Positions 10,801 through 24,095 of a stretch of 64,000 nucleotides of DNA are shown here, one piece after another. Each line of letters opens with the position of its first letter. The stretch's first letter is position 1. The DNA is from Diphasiastrum complanatum (taxonomy: Eukaryota > Streptophyta > Lycopodiopsida > Lycopodiales > Lycopodiaceae): assembly GCA_029204225.1 (NCBI GenBank), contig CM055107.1:5415997-5479996 (forward strand). Direction: 5' to 3'. Under the pieces are notes generated by a model. The model was not told the origin of the DNA, made no database searches, and saw only the letters and a program-made list of their open reading frames with translations. The position numbers and the translations under genes were made by a program.

Positions 10801-13800
10801 GCCCCCGAACCGCTCCCGGGGGACCTGTTACAACTCCCTAGGATCATCATCGACTGCCTTGAAGGTTCCGCACACCCCATACCAGTGACGACGCACCGTA
10901 ACCGCCCAACCGTAGGTCACAACCGACTCACCCCCATGCCCTGGAGCAATCGACACAATCATGCCTGGTCAAGCCTCCTACGATAACTGGCGTCCCATAC
11001 CACTAGCCATCGCACTCGGCTTTCCCTAGCACCCATCTCCTGGCCTGGAGATACATCCTGGCTAATGCACGTGCTCTCCATCCACCAACTCCCGGGTTGA
11101 CTCCGTGAATGGAAAGAGGGAAACCTCACCACTATATAGGCATAGCACAGTGGGTCCCATCAAGCACGGTCCTGCCGGCGACACGTGACGCATGGCACCT
11201 AAACATGTCGATAACTCCAGTCCTGCGTCATGCCCCTTGTGAGACCGTCACTGAAGGGCGTACTGTTATGGTACATAACATTCCCCCCCCCATAAAAACT
11301 TCCTTCTATGGGAAGAAACCAGGGAATCTAAGTCTTAAATCATCCTCCTTCTCCCAGGTGTCCTCATCATCTGACATACCTTTCCAACGAATCAGATGTT
11401 CAGAAATCAAACGATTTTTCAGCCGATGTCGTCGAGTATCCATGATCCTTTCCGGTTCATGGGGTACAAAAGCAGTCAAATCTTCCAATAGAAATAGATC
11501 ATCTGTACGAATCAGGTCATCTTTCCCACCAAGTCGTTCTTTTAAACGACTAACATGGAATACAGGATGAACCTTAGTTCCAATAGGGAGTTCTAGTCTA
11601 TAAGCAGCCCTACCAATCTTGTTAAGAACTTTGAAAGGACCGCTAAAACGTGGAGATAACTTCGGACATTTTCCTGTTTGAAGTGTATGAGTCCTTGGGG
11701 ATTCTAAGATACACCCAATCACCGATCTCAAACTCTTGAGGTGCGCAACTTTGGTTGGCATAGAACTGGGCTCTATCTTGAGTCGATCTAATGCTTTCCC
11801 TAGCCAACTGCAACATTTCCTGCATATCATGCAAGAAATCCGCTGCAGCTTGAACCTTGAGACCTTTGAGTCCAATGGAGATAGGGGAACGAGGCTGAAA
11901 GCCGTACAAGAGCATAAAAGGACTAAAACCAGTGGCAGAATGCCTCATACTATTGTATGCGAACTCAACCATTAGGAGATACTTTTCCCAATCTGATTGT
12001 TGCCTGGAAACATATGCGCGAAGCATATCTTCCATCGACTGGTTGACACGTTCGATCTGACCATTGGTTTCTGGGTGATCCCTAGATGATAGACTTAAAG
12101 TAGTTTCCAGTCTTTCAAAGACCGCCTGCCAGAACTTGCCAGTGAACTTGGAATCACGATCACTAACAATATCGTTCGGCAATCCATACAACTTGAACAA
12201 CTTTTCAACGAAGAGTTGAGCGAGTTCAGAAGCTTTGATAGTAGTTTTTGTTGGAATAAACTGTGCCATTTTGGTTAGCCTGTCAACTACTACCCAAATG
12301 GCATCGTGGCCCTTCCCTGACTTAGGAAGTCCGACCACAAAATCCATGGAAATACTTTCCCATTTCTTGCTGGGAATTTCCAATGGATGCAACAGACCAG
12401 CTTCTCTTTTAACAAGGTCAAGCGTCCTCTGTATACCAGGGTGTCCCGCGCTGGGGCTATCGTGGCACTCGTGCAGGATTTGGGCCCTAATGTCCGCGAT
12501 ATCTGGCACACAGACTTTTCCTCTACGGAAAAGCAAACCATTTCGAATGGAATAATCATCAAGTATCTTCTCTTCGCGAGATTTCTTGAAATCCTGCTTT
12601 CCAAGGTTCTCTCCTTAAAGTGCTTCCTGCCAGGACATCTTGCCAAATATGACCGAAAAACTCATCGGTCCGACAAAGATCTCGTAGAGAAAGATACAAC
12701 TTAGATTGGAACTCAGCAAAGCATAACTGATTAACTTCTCCAATCCGGCTCAAAGCATCAGCGACACAATTCGACGTACCTCGACGGTACTTAATGTCGA
12801 ATTCGAACTCTTGAATGAGTTCCGACCAGCGGGCCTTACGACCCCTAAGGTCCGAGGCATCACAGATATACTTAAGAGATTCATGATCTGTCATTACCAT
12901 GAATTTGGATCCGTACAAATAATGTCTCCAGATCTTTAACGCATGGATGACAGCAAAAAGTTCCTTCTCATAAGTAGAATACCTACTTTGAGCTGGGTCC
13001 ATTTTCTTGCTCTCGAAAGCCACAGGTCTACCATCCTGGTAAAGGATTGCACCTACCGCATAGTCACTAGCATCTCTTTCCACTAAGAAAGATCCGCTAG
13101 GGTCCACTATGTGTAAGATAGGGGCTGTAGACACCAACATCTTCAAAGCTTTGATTAAGTTCATCAGTCCAAACAACAGGAGGACTGATCTTCGAACGCC
13201 TTCCGGCTTCTTCTTATTACCCTTTTTAGTTTTCCTTTTGGCTTTCTTCACTCCCTTAAGAAGATTCGTTAGAGGCAATGCAACTAAGGCATAGTCTTTA
13301 ATGAATTTATGGAAAAATCCTGTGAAGCCTAGAAAAGATTTTACTTCCCTAATGGTTTTCAGCAAGAGAGCAAAGAAAGCTCTACACATGATTAAGATGA
13401 ATGTTACCAATGAACTTCTCAAGGAAGTTGGTAAGTGCACATCATCTTTGGAAGCTTGGGAAGCTTTGAAGAAGCTTTATGAATCCAAGTCTACATCAAG
13501 AGTGCTTACTCTTAGGAGGCAAATCTTTCAAAGTTTGCAAAAGAAGGAAGAGAGTACTCATGCTTTTGTTTTGAGGGTTAAGGCATTCAATGATGAGTTA
13601 GCATGTATTGATGAAAGCATTAAGGAGCTAGAGCTTGTTCAAGTTATACTTAATGGCTTGTTGGATGACCATGCTAATCTTGTTCAAAGTTTTGCTATTC
13701 AAAAGACTTTGCCAAGTATTGTGAATTTGCAAGAGATCTTGGTGAATGAGGAGTATAGGCTTCAATCAAGAGGAGGTGGATCTACATCGACATCTCATTA

Positions 13801-16800
13801 TGAAGAGGATGCTATGTTCATCAAAGGCAAGTTCAAGGGCAAAGGCAAAGGCAAGTGGTCTAAAGGGCAAGATCAAGGTGAGATTTCTTCTTTTGGCAAA
13901 AAGAAAGATAAGTCTAAGTTGAAATGCTTTTATTGTGGAATCAAAGGGCATTTTGCAAATGAACGTTTGAAGAAGCAAAGAGATGAAGGTAGCAAACAAA
14001 TCAACTTTACTACTAATGATGAGGGTCTAGGTGGTGGTGATTCTCTTTTGATGTGTTCATCAAGTCCAATATCAAGTGAAGGTGACAAAGATTCATGGTG
14101 GATTGATAGTGGAGCTAGCTCACACATGACTAGTCACAAGGAGTTCTTTACTTCTTTGGTCACTTATGATGGAGCCAAGAAAGCAATTCACATGGCCAAT
14201 GGTGGTGAGTGTGTGATTGAAGGTATTGGTTCAATTCCTATTTGTCTCTCTACAAATAGGAAAGCAAGACTTGATGGTGTTCTTTACATTCCTTCACTTT
14301 CAAAGAATTTGCTAAGTGTTGGTCAAATGATAGAGAAAGGATACATGGTAAAGTTTGGTGGTGATGCTTGTTTCATTACAAAGGAAGAAATCTTGGTTGC
14401 TAGGGGCAATAGACAAGGTAGACTTTTCAAGCTTGATGCTTTTGTTATGGCTAACAAAAAGGATGGAATGGAAAAGGAGATTGGTCTCAACTTTCCAAAG
14501 TTACCTTTTAGCATCAATAAGATTGGTGGATCTTATGCAAAGTCTAACAAGCTTCCTTATGCTAGATCTAGGTTAAGATCTATTATGCTTCTTGGAGATG
14601 TTCATCTTTGTGCTAACTTGGCTAGTCTTGAGGATAATGACGGTGTTTCAAAGGTTCTTCATGGCAAGTGCAAGCATGCAAAAGGTAAGGAAAGAGCTAA
14701 CTTCATCAATGGAGGTGAAGGTTCTTCCTTGGAAAAGATTGTTGTTAATGATTTCTTTGATCATATGGAAAAAGATGTTGCTAGGTGCATTCATGAAGGA
14801 GATGGTTCTTCTACATTCTTTTGTTATGATTCCAAGTCATTTTTCCAGCAAGTGGAGTCACATGTCTTCATAAAGAGAGTAGATCAAATGGTTCTATCAA
14901 GAGACTTGGTGAGGGAGATAGTCACAAGTCAAGAAGAAGAGAAGTATGTGAAGAGTTCAAAGTAGGATGTACTTTGAATGATGTCATTGTGAATGATAGT
15001 GAGGAGGAATCATTATCATGTGAGTCATTACCTAAAACATTGAGTAGAAGTTATTGTTTGAAAAAAGAGAGTACTTCAATCATCCTTATGTTGAAGGTAC
15101 TAATCATTTTTTTCATGGCTTCTAATGTCTTTGAGGTTTCTACTTCTTATGATGCAATCATTAAGAGGGAGTCTTATGAAGGAAAGAGCAATGAAAGATT
15201 GGTTCTTGGGAAGATCCAAGGCATGGATCTCACATCTCTTCATCAACTCAAAGGATTCTATGATTGTGAATTGATCAAACATGATCGAGATGGCAAAAGG
15301 TTGGTTGGAGAAGACTACATGGAGCAAATCGAGAGGCGATTTCTTCAAGGCAAGGGAGATCTCATTGGTGAGCTTATTGAGGTTTGTTATGGACTCAAGA
15401 GGGCTGGATTTCTTAGGTTTGACACTCATCTTCACCTACTCTACTTCATGTTGGATGGAAAGTTTGGAATCTATCTTTTGATTTATGATGGTGACATTGT
15501 TTTCACTAACCTTTGTGGAAATTCGACCCAAAAATAGTAGGGTTTACATTTTGGAGGAAAAGGCAAGTGGCCAAATAGGGTTTGGAAACTCTATAAAAGG
15601 ATGTAACTCGTGGAGAGACACATCTTCTCTCTTCTATCTCTCATTTCATCATCATACAAGGTTCTCTTTGGGTTCTACTACTCATTGGTGCACTATCTTG
15701 GTGTTATCTTGCAATTCTATGTGTAGAATGATCATTTATTGCTATTTTCGGTTCCACACGTGTGAAATACAGTAGGGTACTGTAATTGTACGGACAGCAA
15801 ACATATTTTATGTTTTGGTTCATGTTTGATCAATATCTCTTAGAGTTTGCATCTCATTTTGTATGTAGATGCTGATTTTTCTACATTGGCAGGATTGTTG
15901 GTTTGCTCCTTATTGTAACCAAAGATTTGGGACATGGATTGGATCTTGAATGATCTGAAATCCTTCACAAGGCAGTGGCATACTCAGTCCAAATGCGTAA
16001 ATCATCAAGGAGCGGAGGTGGAGCACGGGGAATGAACTCACGCCAAAAGGCGCCTGTGGAAGAACTATAGAGAAGACCAATAAGTCGTCGCTCTTCCAAA
16101 CTATCATATGCCCGCTTCTTACAATGAAGTAGGCGGGTAAAGAGACGACAAGTGGGTTGTAAGAGATGAGGGGTGTGCATGCGAGCATGTGTGACAAGGT
16201 GATGATGGGAACAACACTCATCGTCATACCAAGGTGGGTGCACCTGTCTAGAGAGAGAGAGATAGAGAGAGAAGAAGAGAGAAGAAGAGAGAGAAGAAGA
16301 AGAAGAAGCTTTATTAACGTCTTTTCCACGCCCAAAGGCGTACAAGACGAGACAAGTACATCAGATAAAGTGGAACCAAGACGGAGCAATGCCGTCAAAC
16401 AACAAAACGAAAAACCAAACTAAACTAGGAAGAGGATAATAATATCTCATTTCCAAGAATATTGTGGGCACACACGCAGGTGGCCATTTTGAAACTCCCG
16501 CTAATTCAAACTCAAAACTCAATCAATAGCGCCAAAATGCACTCACGCAGGAGGCGACGTTGTGCTAATAACAATGTCAACAAAAATTGGACGACCATCG
16601 CGAAATAAAACTTTCTGACCTTTGACTCTAGCTTCTGAGATAAGTTTTTTCCGCTCTTCCCATTGAAGAGGGGTAAGATCTTCTAGGTAAGGATCGGTGC
16701 CTCTAAGGCAGCCTCGTTGGCGAAGAACTGTCCGTCTAGAATCTTCGTCTTTAAAACAGAGGAAGATGTGAGAAGGCTGGAATTTCCCACGCCACACTAC

Positions 16801-19800
16801 AACAGAAAATATAGATGAAATGTAATCATTAACTTGTTTCAGTAAAACGTTTTCCTCCCCTTTAAACTTTACCCCTCGTAGCCTTGCGTTTAAGGTCTTT
16901 GATGCTTGTTTTTCTTGTTCCTCCATAGCTTTCACCACTACTTGTTTAGAGTTAGTGGTTCCCCTAGCAATGTCAGCCCAAGATTTCTTCGTGTTTGCGA
17001 GCCCTTCCTGAATCTCATCATGAAGCTTGTGAGTAGACGCAATGTCAATGTCTTTGTTGAGACGTGTCTCCATAATGTTCAACCGGTCCTTACAAGTACA
17101 TCGATAACATCTTGAAAACGGTTAACTTTATCAACAATGGAAGAAACAAGAGTAGAATGATCACCATTAAGAACCACCCTGTCGCCAAGAAGGTTTGCCA
17201 GTTGCCGTTCATGAGAGAGTAGCGCCTCTCGCAATCGCTCCATATCCACTTGAAGATCCGGCGGGTTTCCTACTGGCTGGGTCTCCGATTCCTGGGCGTC
17301 ATCTTGAATCCACTCTTGGATTTGAGCGCCGTAGCTATCGAGCTTTTCTCCATGCACGTGTAAAGTCTCTTCGATAACATTGAAGTGCGTGTGTATCTTT
17401 GAAAAGACAATTTCAAAACCTTGATACGAAAATTCCAGGGTTGCGATTCGCTGCTGCAGAGATAACTCGTTTGGAGCTCTACATCTTCTACCTCTTACTC
17501 CTTCTTAGCTACATTGCTTGAAGAACCATCATCTTTTGAAGAAGCATATAGATCTAAAGTTTGGAGAGATGCAATGCAAGTAGAGTATAATGCATTAGAA
17601 GAAAATCATACTTGGAATCTTGTAAATCTTCCAAGAGGGAAGAAGCCACTTGCATGTAAGTGGACTTTTAGAATAAAGTACAATCAAGATGGATCTATTA
17701 GTAAGTACAAGGCTAGGCTTGTTGCTAAAGGATTTCTTCAAGTAAAAGGACTGGACTATGAAGAAACATTTGCACCTATAGCTAAGCTTGTAACTATTAG
17801 ATTAATCATTTGCATTGCTACTTTGTTCAAGTGGGATCTCTACCAAATGGATGTGACAAATGCTTTCTTGAATGGCTTCTTCGACTGTTAGAGCAGCAAA
17901 TGCATTAGGTTGAGGAGAGAGAGAGAGTAGGGATCTGTGACAGGTGTGACAGGTGCAGTGCAGATTTCAGCAGGGATAGGAGGGGCAGCAGGTTGCTGAG
18001 CAACCTGCACTACTGCTCCACCTGCTGCATCATGAGCTGGTGTTGTTCTTGGCAAGCACTCCACGGTCAGGCGCGATCAGTCAGCATGATCAGCCAGCAG
18101 CAGGGCAACGATTCATCAAAGCGCGTTCAGGGCAGCAGATCCCGCCCAGGTCCCGCTCGGACATCAGAGAGAGACCATCGCACTCAGAGAGAGAGACCAT
18201 CGCGCTGAGAGAGAGAGAGAGAGAGAGAGAGATGGATATCAGCCTTATCTCTTATGACAAACAGTAAGTGTTCTACAAACACCATGCCTACAAATTCATA
18301 TTTTATCGATGAAAACAACCATCAATTTTTTTGAAAGAAACGAATATTCTTAACCCTAAGCAGAAGATAAACAATAATCTAAGGATATCCATATTTCAAA
18401 AGAAATGCACTGCTAAAAGTTAGATAGCATACTTGTAGCAATTCTTCAAACACATCTTCAAGAGTGATGATACCAATAACTTCATCCTCATTTGTGTTTC
18501 CCTGTTCTCCAGAAATTGTCGCTCCAGAATCTTGATCATTCCCATGTGAACGTTGCAGGTTTGCAGGCTCATGTTGCAATAACGTCTTGTCCATCTGATC
18601 CTTCCCAAAGTCACCTGATGTGGGTTTTTTGTTGTCAATTGCCTTATTCTGGTTATGATCTATTTTATCATTACTTCCGTGAAAATTATTATGACTGGTA
18701 TCCTCAGGCGCACAGGATGCTCTTTTAGTCACCAGAGAGTATCCACTTTTGACCTTTGACCTTACTACTGCAGCCATGTGGCTGGAGCCTTTTTGAAACT
18801 CATTTAAAATGTCGTACAGTGGCATATTTGCAGGCACCCTTCAAGCACCAACACGTAAAATACTTATTTACAACAATGCATGATACAAGCAAGTAACTAT
18901 AGCATTTCATTTGGAGCCTCACGTGCACATAGAAGTCAAGAAATGTTAACTATATTGCTACAAGGGATGCAAGAAAGTACCAAAGTTACAATTAATCAAA
19001 AAAAAACCTGGGCATCCTTCTTATTGAGACAGCACTAACAGGAGTCTCTTCTTCAGGGAGCACAGTAAGAAGGCTTTTTACCTGCATCAAACCAAAAAGC
19101 ATATATTTTTCAAGTTCACAAACTTGAAAATTTGTATTTATTTCAATTTGCTAACTAAACTGCCTATGACAAATAGCTGGCTTCTGATGTTCGTTGGTTA
19201 AATAAATAAGTATATTCATGTAGTAGGAAGAGGAGACTCACTAATAGTAAGCCAATAATATTTCGAGGATTTCCAGAATAAACAGGAATCCGACTGTGAC
19301 CTCGAGCCAATATTTTTCCCAATGTCTCCCTACAACAGTAACGTTGCATGTTACAATTGTCATTTGGATCAAATGCTGGTTTTAGTGAATTTTGCTTCAG
19401 TGAAATGAGAGTTTGCCAATTGACCAAAGTAAAGAAAAAGAAATGACTGCGTTAATGAAAATCAGCATAATTGTTATATGGGATCCATAAATTGATGTAA
19501 TATGAGAAACTTGACAAGGTGACCAGGCTACAAAAGAAAGAGAGCCTTTCTGTTTGTGCATTTGAAAAAAATCAACAGGAAAGATTCCAAATATCAACAC
19601 CGCTTAAATACATACAAAAGATCCTAGCAAGTCCGTATGTACGAAACACAGTACGTTGCATACCAATAGCCATGAATCTTGTGGATCGTCCATGAGGTAG
19701 GAAGAAATGTAAGAAGGATGCTTCAAGCACAACTAGTGAAAAAGTATGCAATAAGAAGCTATTGAGGGAGAGGGACTCTTGTCATCACCCCAAGTAAAGG

Positions 19801-22800
19801 CACACACAAAAATACTAATGGGCTGAAAAATGATTGCTTTGTATGCTAAAAATCAACAAGAAAATTTGAAGCAAAAATCCTTACAAAAAACCCTACAAAA
19901 TAAATGCTCAGTGGCAATAAGGCCCTCCAAGTGTGTGTAAGAAGAAAGGTTAAAAAAGAGCAAGAAAAGTGTGAAAATACCTCCAAAAAGTGGCACCAAT
20001 GACCATAGTATAGGTGTCCTTTGTCATGTACACCCTGATTTATGCAAAAAGCTTGAAAAATGGGATATCTTGAGACACAGATTCCCGATTGATGAGCAAT
20101 AAAGTTTGTTACCGTTATGAATTAAATCATATATTTTAGATTTAATATCTAACAATCTCCCAAGAAGAATGGCAAAGAACACAGAATCAATGGCTACAGC
20201 CCTACAAGCAATAGCAAAGGCAAGAGTTCTCAAAAGTTTAAACGTTGAGCTTGAAAGAGCAAACAATTCGTAATTTTGACAAGCAGACTATCCCTCGCTC
20301 TCTCGCTATCTCTCTCTCTCTAGCAAGAAGAGCAAGCATCTGTGTCAGGCATATCCGTGATATGCTTTCTTGCTTTCCCGTGTGAACTAGTTTCCAGAAA
20401 AGAACAAAATTTTGTTCGAGCTTTATCATCAGATGATTTATCTCCACTTGAGATACTCAAGTATTCTTAACTTATGCGCATTCCAATCTGTATCATCCTC
20501 AAACTCTTTGTATGATTCATGGTCAAGTCAGGTTACATGTACAATCAAATCAACACCGGCAATGTCTATCCAAGGTTCGTTATCCAAGGTTCAGGTTCAG
20601 GGGATTCTCATTTTGTTATCCAAGGTTCGTTATCCAAGGTTCTGGTCAACCAAATTCTCATGGATTGCCCAAACAAATTTTGCCTTCAGTTTAGTTGGAC
20701 TTGTTGCTGCTCTGGATGTCAAACATATAGGATTTGAACTGTACTTTGGATAATCGAGGTATTTTTTCGGAAAGGTTAAAAGATGTACGAGCTTTGTACA
20801 AGCTTTATTCAGATGTGGCTTAGGGTTTCAGCAGCGTAGATCTTAAGTGTGATGAAATCGACTTTTTCAATTTATACTACCGCATAGTCTTGGCAGATAT
20901 TTGCTTGTGTTCAGATCCATCTCTAGCTAGGTATGTTATTTCATATTTACCTCTCAGAATACAATGCAGTGAAGGGTGCAATTTGTTTCAGAAAGGCATA
21001 GCAGGTTGCAAGAAAGGCAACGCTCTAGCTATCACGATAAGCAGAAAACTCTCTCTAGCCCTATGATTGTTTTAAAGCACAAGCATAAGAAATTTCTTTG
21101 CAATCCAATATCTATCCTTCAAATCTATGTACAAGGCAAATCAGTCAGAGGAAATGCGGATGAGCAATTCTGGAGTAAATGAAAGAGATACAGGCTACGC
21201 ATGACTCACATGGTTTTTCAATGGCCAACGTCAGTATGGTTCCCAATTATACATCGAGGCAATGAAAAACTACACTTTCAAGGATGAAAGCAGTGCAAAT
21301 GACAGGAAACTGGGAGACATGAATGCTCACTACAATACGTACCTTCTTTTCAACCTTACCAAAGGCAGTGTCCTTAGTGAGGAGTTCTCTTGCATAGGCC
21401 CAATCAACACCATTTTTAGACTATTGAGAATAATCTGGTTATGGTGACCTAATCGCGAGACCTACTTGCGTTTCTCTCAGCAATCCTTTGAACTGTATTC
21501 CTGGACCATTTATGTCAATTCCAAATGTGTCCAGGCGACGAAGTGTCCCTGAAGCCCTTTTTAACGACAAAATTCGGACGGACGTTCTGGGCTAACCGTC
21601 GGTCCGTTCCTCGCCCTATCTGTTCCCACAGGTTCCTATCGAGCTTGTCCACTGGCCAAAACAGACGGCATCTGAAACGGATCCCGTTTGGAGAAACGGG
21701 GCCGTCGGAGAAAGCTGCAAAACTAGTCCATTTCGCGTGACCTAATTGCGTTTTTCTCCCATCAAAAAGCCATTTTGACCAAACGATGCCCGAATCGAGC
21801 AAGGCCAAGTTCGTTGGGTCCGTATAAGGTTCACGAACTTGCGGACTGTATTCCTGGACCATTTAGGTCAATTCCAAATGTTTCCAGGTCCCGGCCGACG
21901 AAGCATCCATGAAGCCCTTTTTAACAACGAACGTTCTGGGCTAACCGTCGGTCCATTCCTTGCCCTGTCTGTTCCCACAGGTTCCAATCGAGCTTGTCCA
22001 CTAGCCGAAATAGACGGCACCTGAAACGGATCCCATTTGGAGAAACGGGGTCGTTGAACGGAAAGCTACAAAACTAGTCCATTTCGCGTGACCTAATTGC
22101 GTTTTTCTCCCATCGAAAAGCCATTCGACCAAACGATGCCCGAATCGAGCAAGGCCAAGTCCGTTGGGTCCGTATCGGGTTCACGAACCTGCGGACTGTA
22201 TTCCTAGACCATTTAGGTCAATTCCAAATGTTTCTAGGTCCCGACTAACGAAGTGTCCCTGAAGCCCTTTTAAGAACGAACTTCAGACAGACGTTCTAGG
22301 CTAACCATCGATCCGTTCCTCGTCCTGTCTGTTCCCACAGGTTCCTATCGAGCTCGTCCACTGGCCAAAATAGACGGCACTTGAAATGGATCCCGTTTGG
22401 AGAAACGGGGCCGTCGGACGGAAATCTGCAAAACTAGTCTATTTCGCGTGATCTAATTGCGTTTCTCTCCCATCGAAAAGCCATTTCGATACCCGAATCG
22501 AGCAAGGCCAAGTCCGTTGGGTCCATGTTGGGTTCACAAACCTGCGGACTGTATTCCTGGACCATTTTGGTCCAGGAAGTACATGGACAACGCGCTGTGC
22601 ACTCTCCCTGCCTCGGAGGCGTCGATGTTGCGGAGGAACATGGAACCGTAGCAGCTGGACACAATGATGTCGATGAGTGGACGTTTATGACGATCAATCC
22701 ACCCATCAGCCATGATGGAACAACAATGCGGCCAGTCTCTCTCTGACCTCGACAACCCGCCCCTGGAGCAAAGGGCCACGAAGCGCGTCAGCTGAGGGTG

Positions 22801-23386
22801 GTGTGTAGCTGGGCCCGCAGACTGCAATCTTCGAGACTGCCTCTCGAAAGATGTGGGATGGCCATGATGAAGGGGAGGTTCAGGTCATAAAAAATTTGTG
22901 CTATGGTCCTGGTGGCCTCCCTGTGCTGTTCCTCTCTGAGAGATCCCGTGATGGTGGTCTGTCTGGTGCCTCGGGATGTGGATGGCTGAGAGGATGCGGA
23001 TGGACGGTGCGGCTCTGCAGGTGGTGGCATAGTTGCAGGTGCGGAAGTGGAGGCTGTGGATCCATGGGGAGTACTGCAGGAGGGGGTGGCGGTGGCGGAG
23101 GCGGGGGACAGTGGGTGCAGCAGTGGAATGGGTCTCCATGGCATCTGTGGATGGCTCGCCGGCCTCAACGCCTAGCTCAGCATATGTGTCGAGAATACGA
23201 GCCCTCTCCGCAGGGGGGATGGATGTACAAAGGCCGATCCCGTAGCGTCCTCCTGTGGGTCGGGTACGGAATCGTGCCCAATGTGCGCGGACTCGAGAGG
23301 CGTTCCCTCCCAACTCTTTCCTACAGAAAGGGCAACGACACTTTTTGTCGAGCAACAACTCTACCTCATCCCAAATGGGAGAAGCG

Positions 23387-23450
<64 letters not shown>

Positions 23451-23468
23451 GCACACACAAATCTAATT

Positions 23469-23535
<67 letters not shown>

Positions 23536-23630
23536 TAAGCCCTAAACCCAAGCACACACACCTTAAACCCTAAACTCACACACACACATCATGTCACACA
23601 CATACACACACACAAATCCTCTCTCACTCA

Positions 23631-23662
<32 letters not shown>

Positions 23663-23784
23663 AATAACCACACACGCACACACACAAACCAACACACATC
23701 AACATCTTTCACACACACACCCCTAAACCCTAAACCCACACACACACACACCCACATGCACACACACACTCTCTCTCACTCACC

Positions 23785-23835
<51 letters not shown>

Positions 23836-24038
23836 CGCGGGGGAGGGGGGGATTTGCTGCCCCGCGGCCTGTTTTCTGGTTTTTTCTTGTTTTTTTTTTT
23901 AAATTTAAAAATGCGTCCGGGTCTCGAATGCTGGACGTGTCCAGCTTAAAAAAAAAAAATTGGACACGTTCGACTCCCCATCCGGGGGTCGTCGGATGTG
24001 GACGCGGACGCAAAATGGCCGCGCCCGACCGCACTTGT

Positions 24039-24095
<57 letters not shown>

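Larger units (their letters stand above)
10826..13362 (-). mobile_element. Chromovirus-type Ty3/gypsy element, 3' half with 3' LTR
   Basis: Minus-strand order: end of reverse transcriptase, RNase H, integrase, chromodomain, polypurine tract, 3' LTR. The 5' half is replaced at about 13362 by a copia on the opposite strand. A related RNase H-integrase relic lies at 48120-48860. Confidence 0.85.

Noticed and set aside
10663-10986. Plus-strand frame opposite the LINE endonuclease and chromovirus LTR
   Set aside because: No motif; it is a shadow of the minus-strand LINE sequence and LTR.
20512-20753. Overlapping open frames with YPRFVIQGS repeats
   Set aside because: The pattern comes from the 14-bp minisatellite, and three frames are open equally.
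21490-22575. Tandem units considered as a CRISPR array
   Set aside because: Units are about 350 bp with no short repeat-spacer layout, and the DNA is plant nuclear.
23255-23902. Open frames rich in SLSLSL, HTHTHT and ERERER
   Set aside because: They are translations of CT, CA and GA microsatellites and occur in several frames at once.
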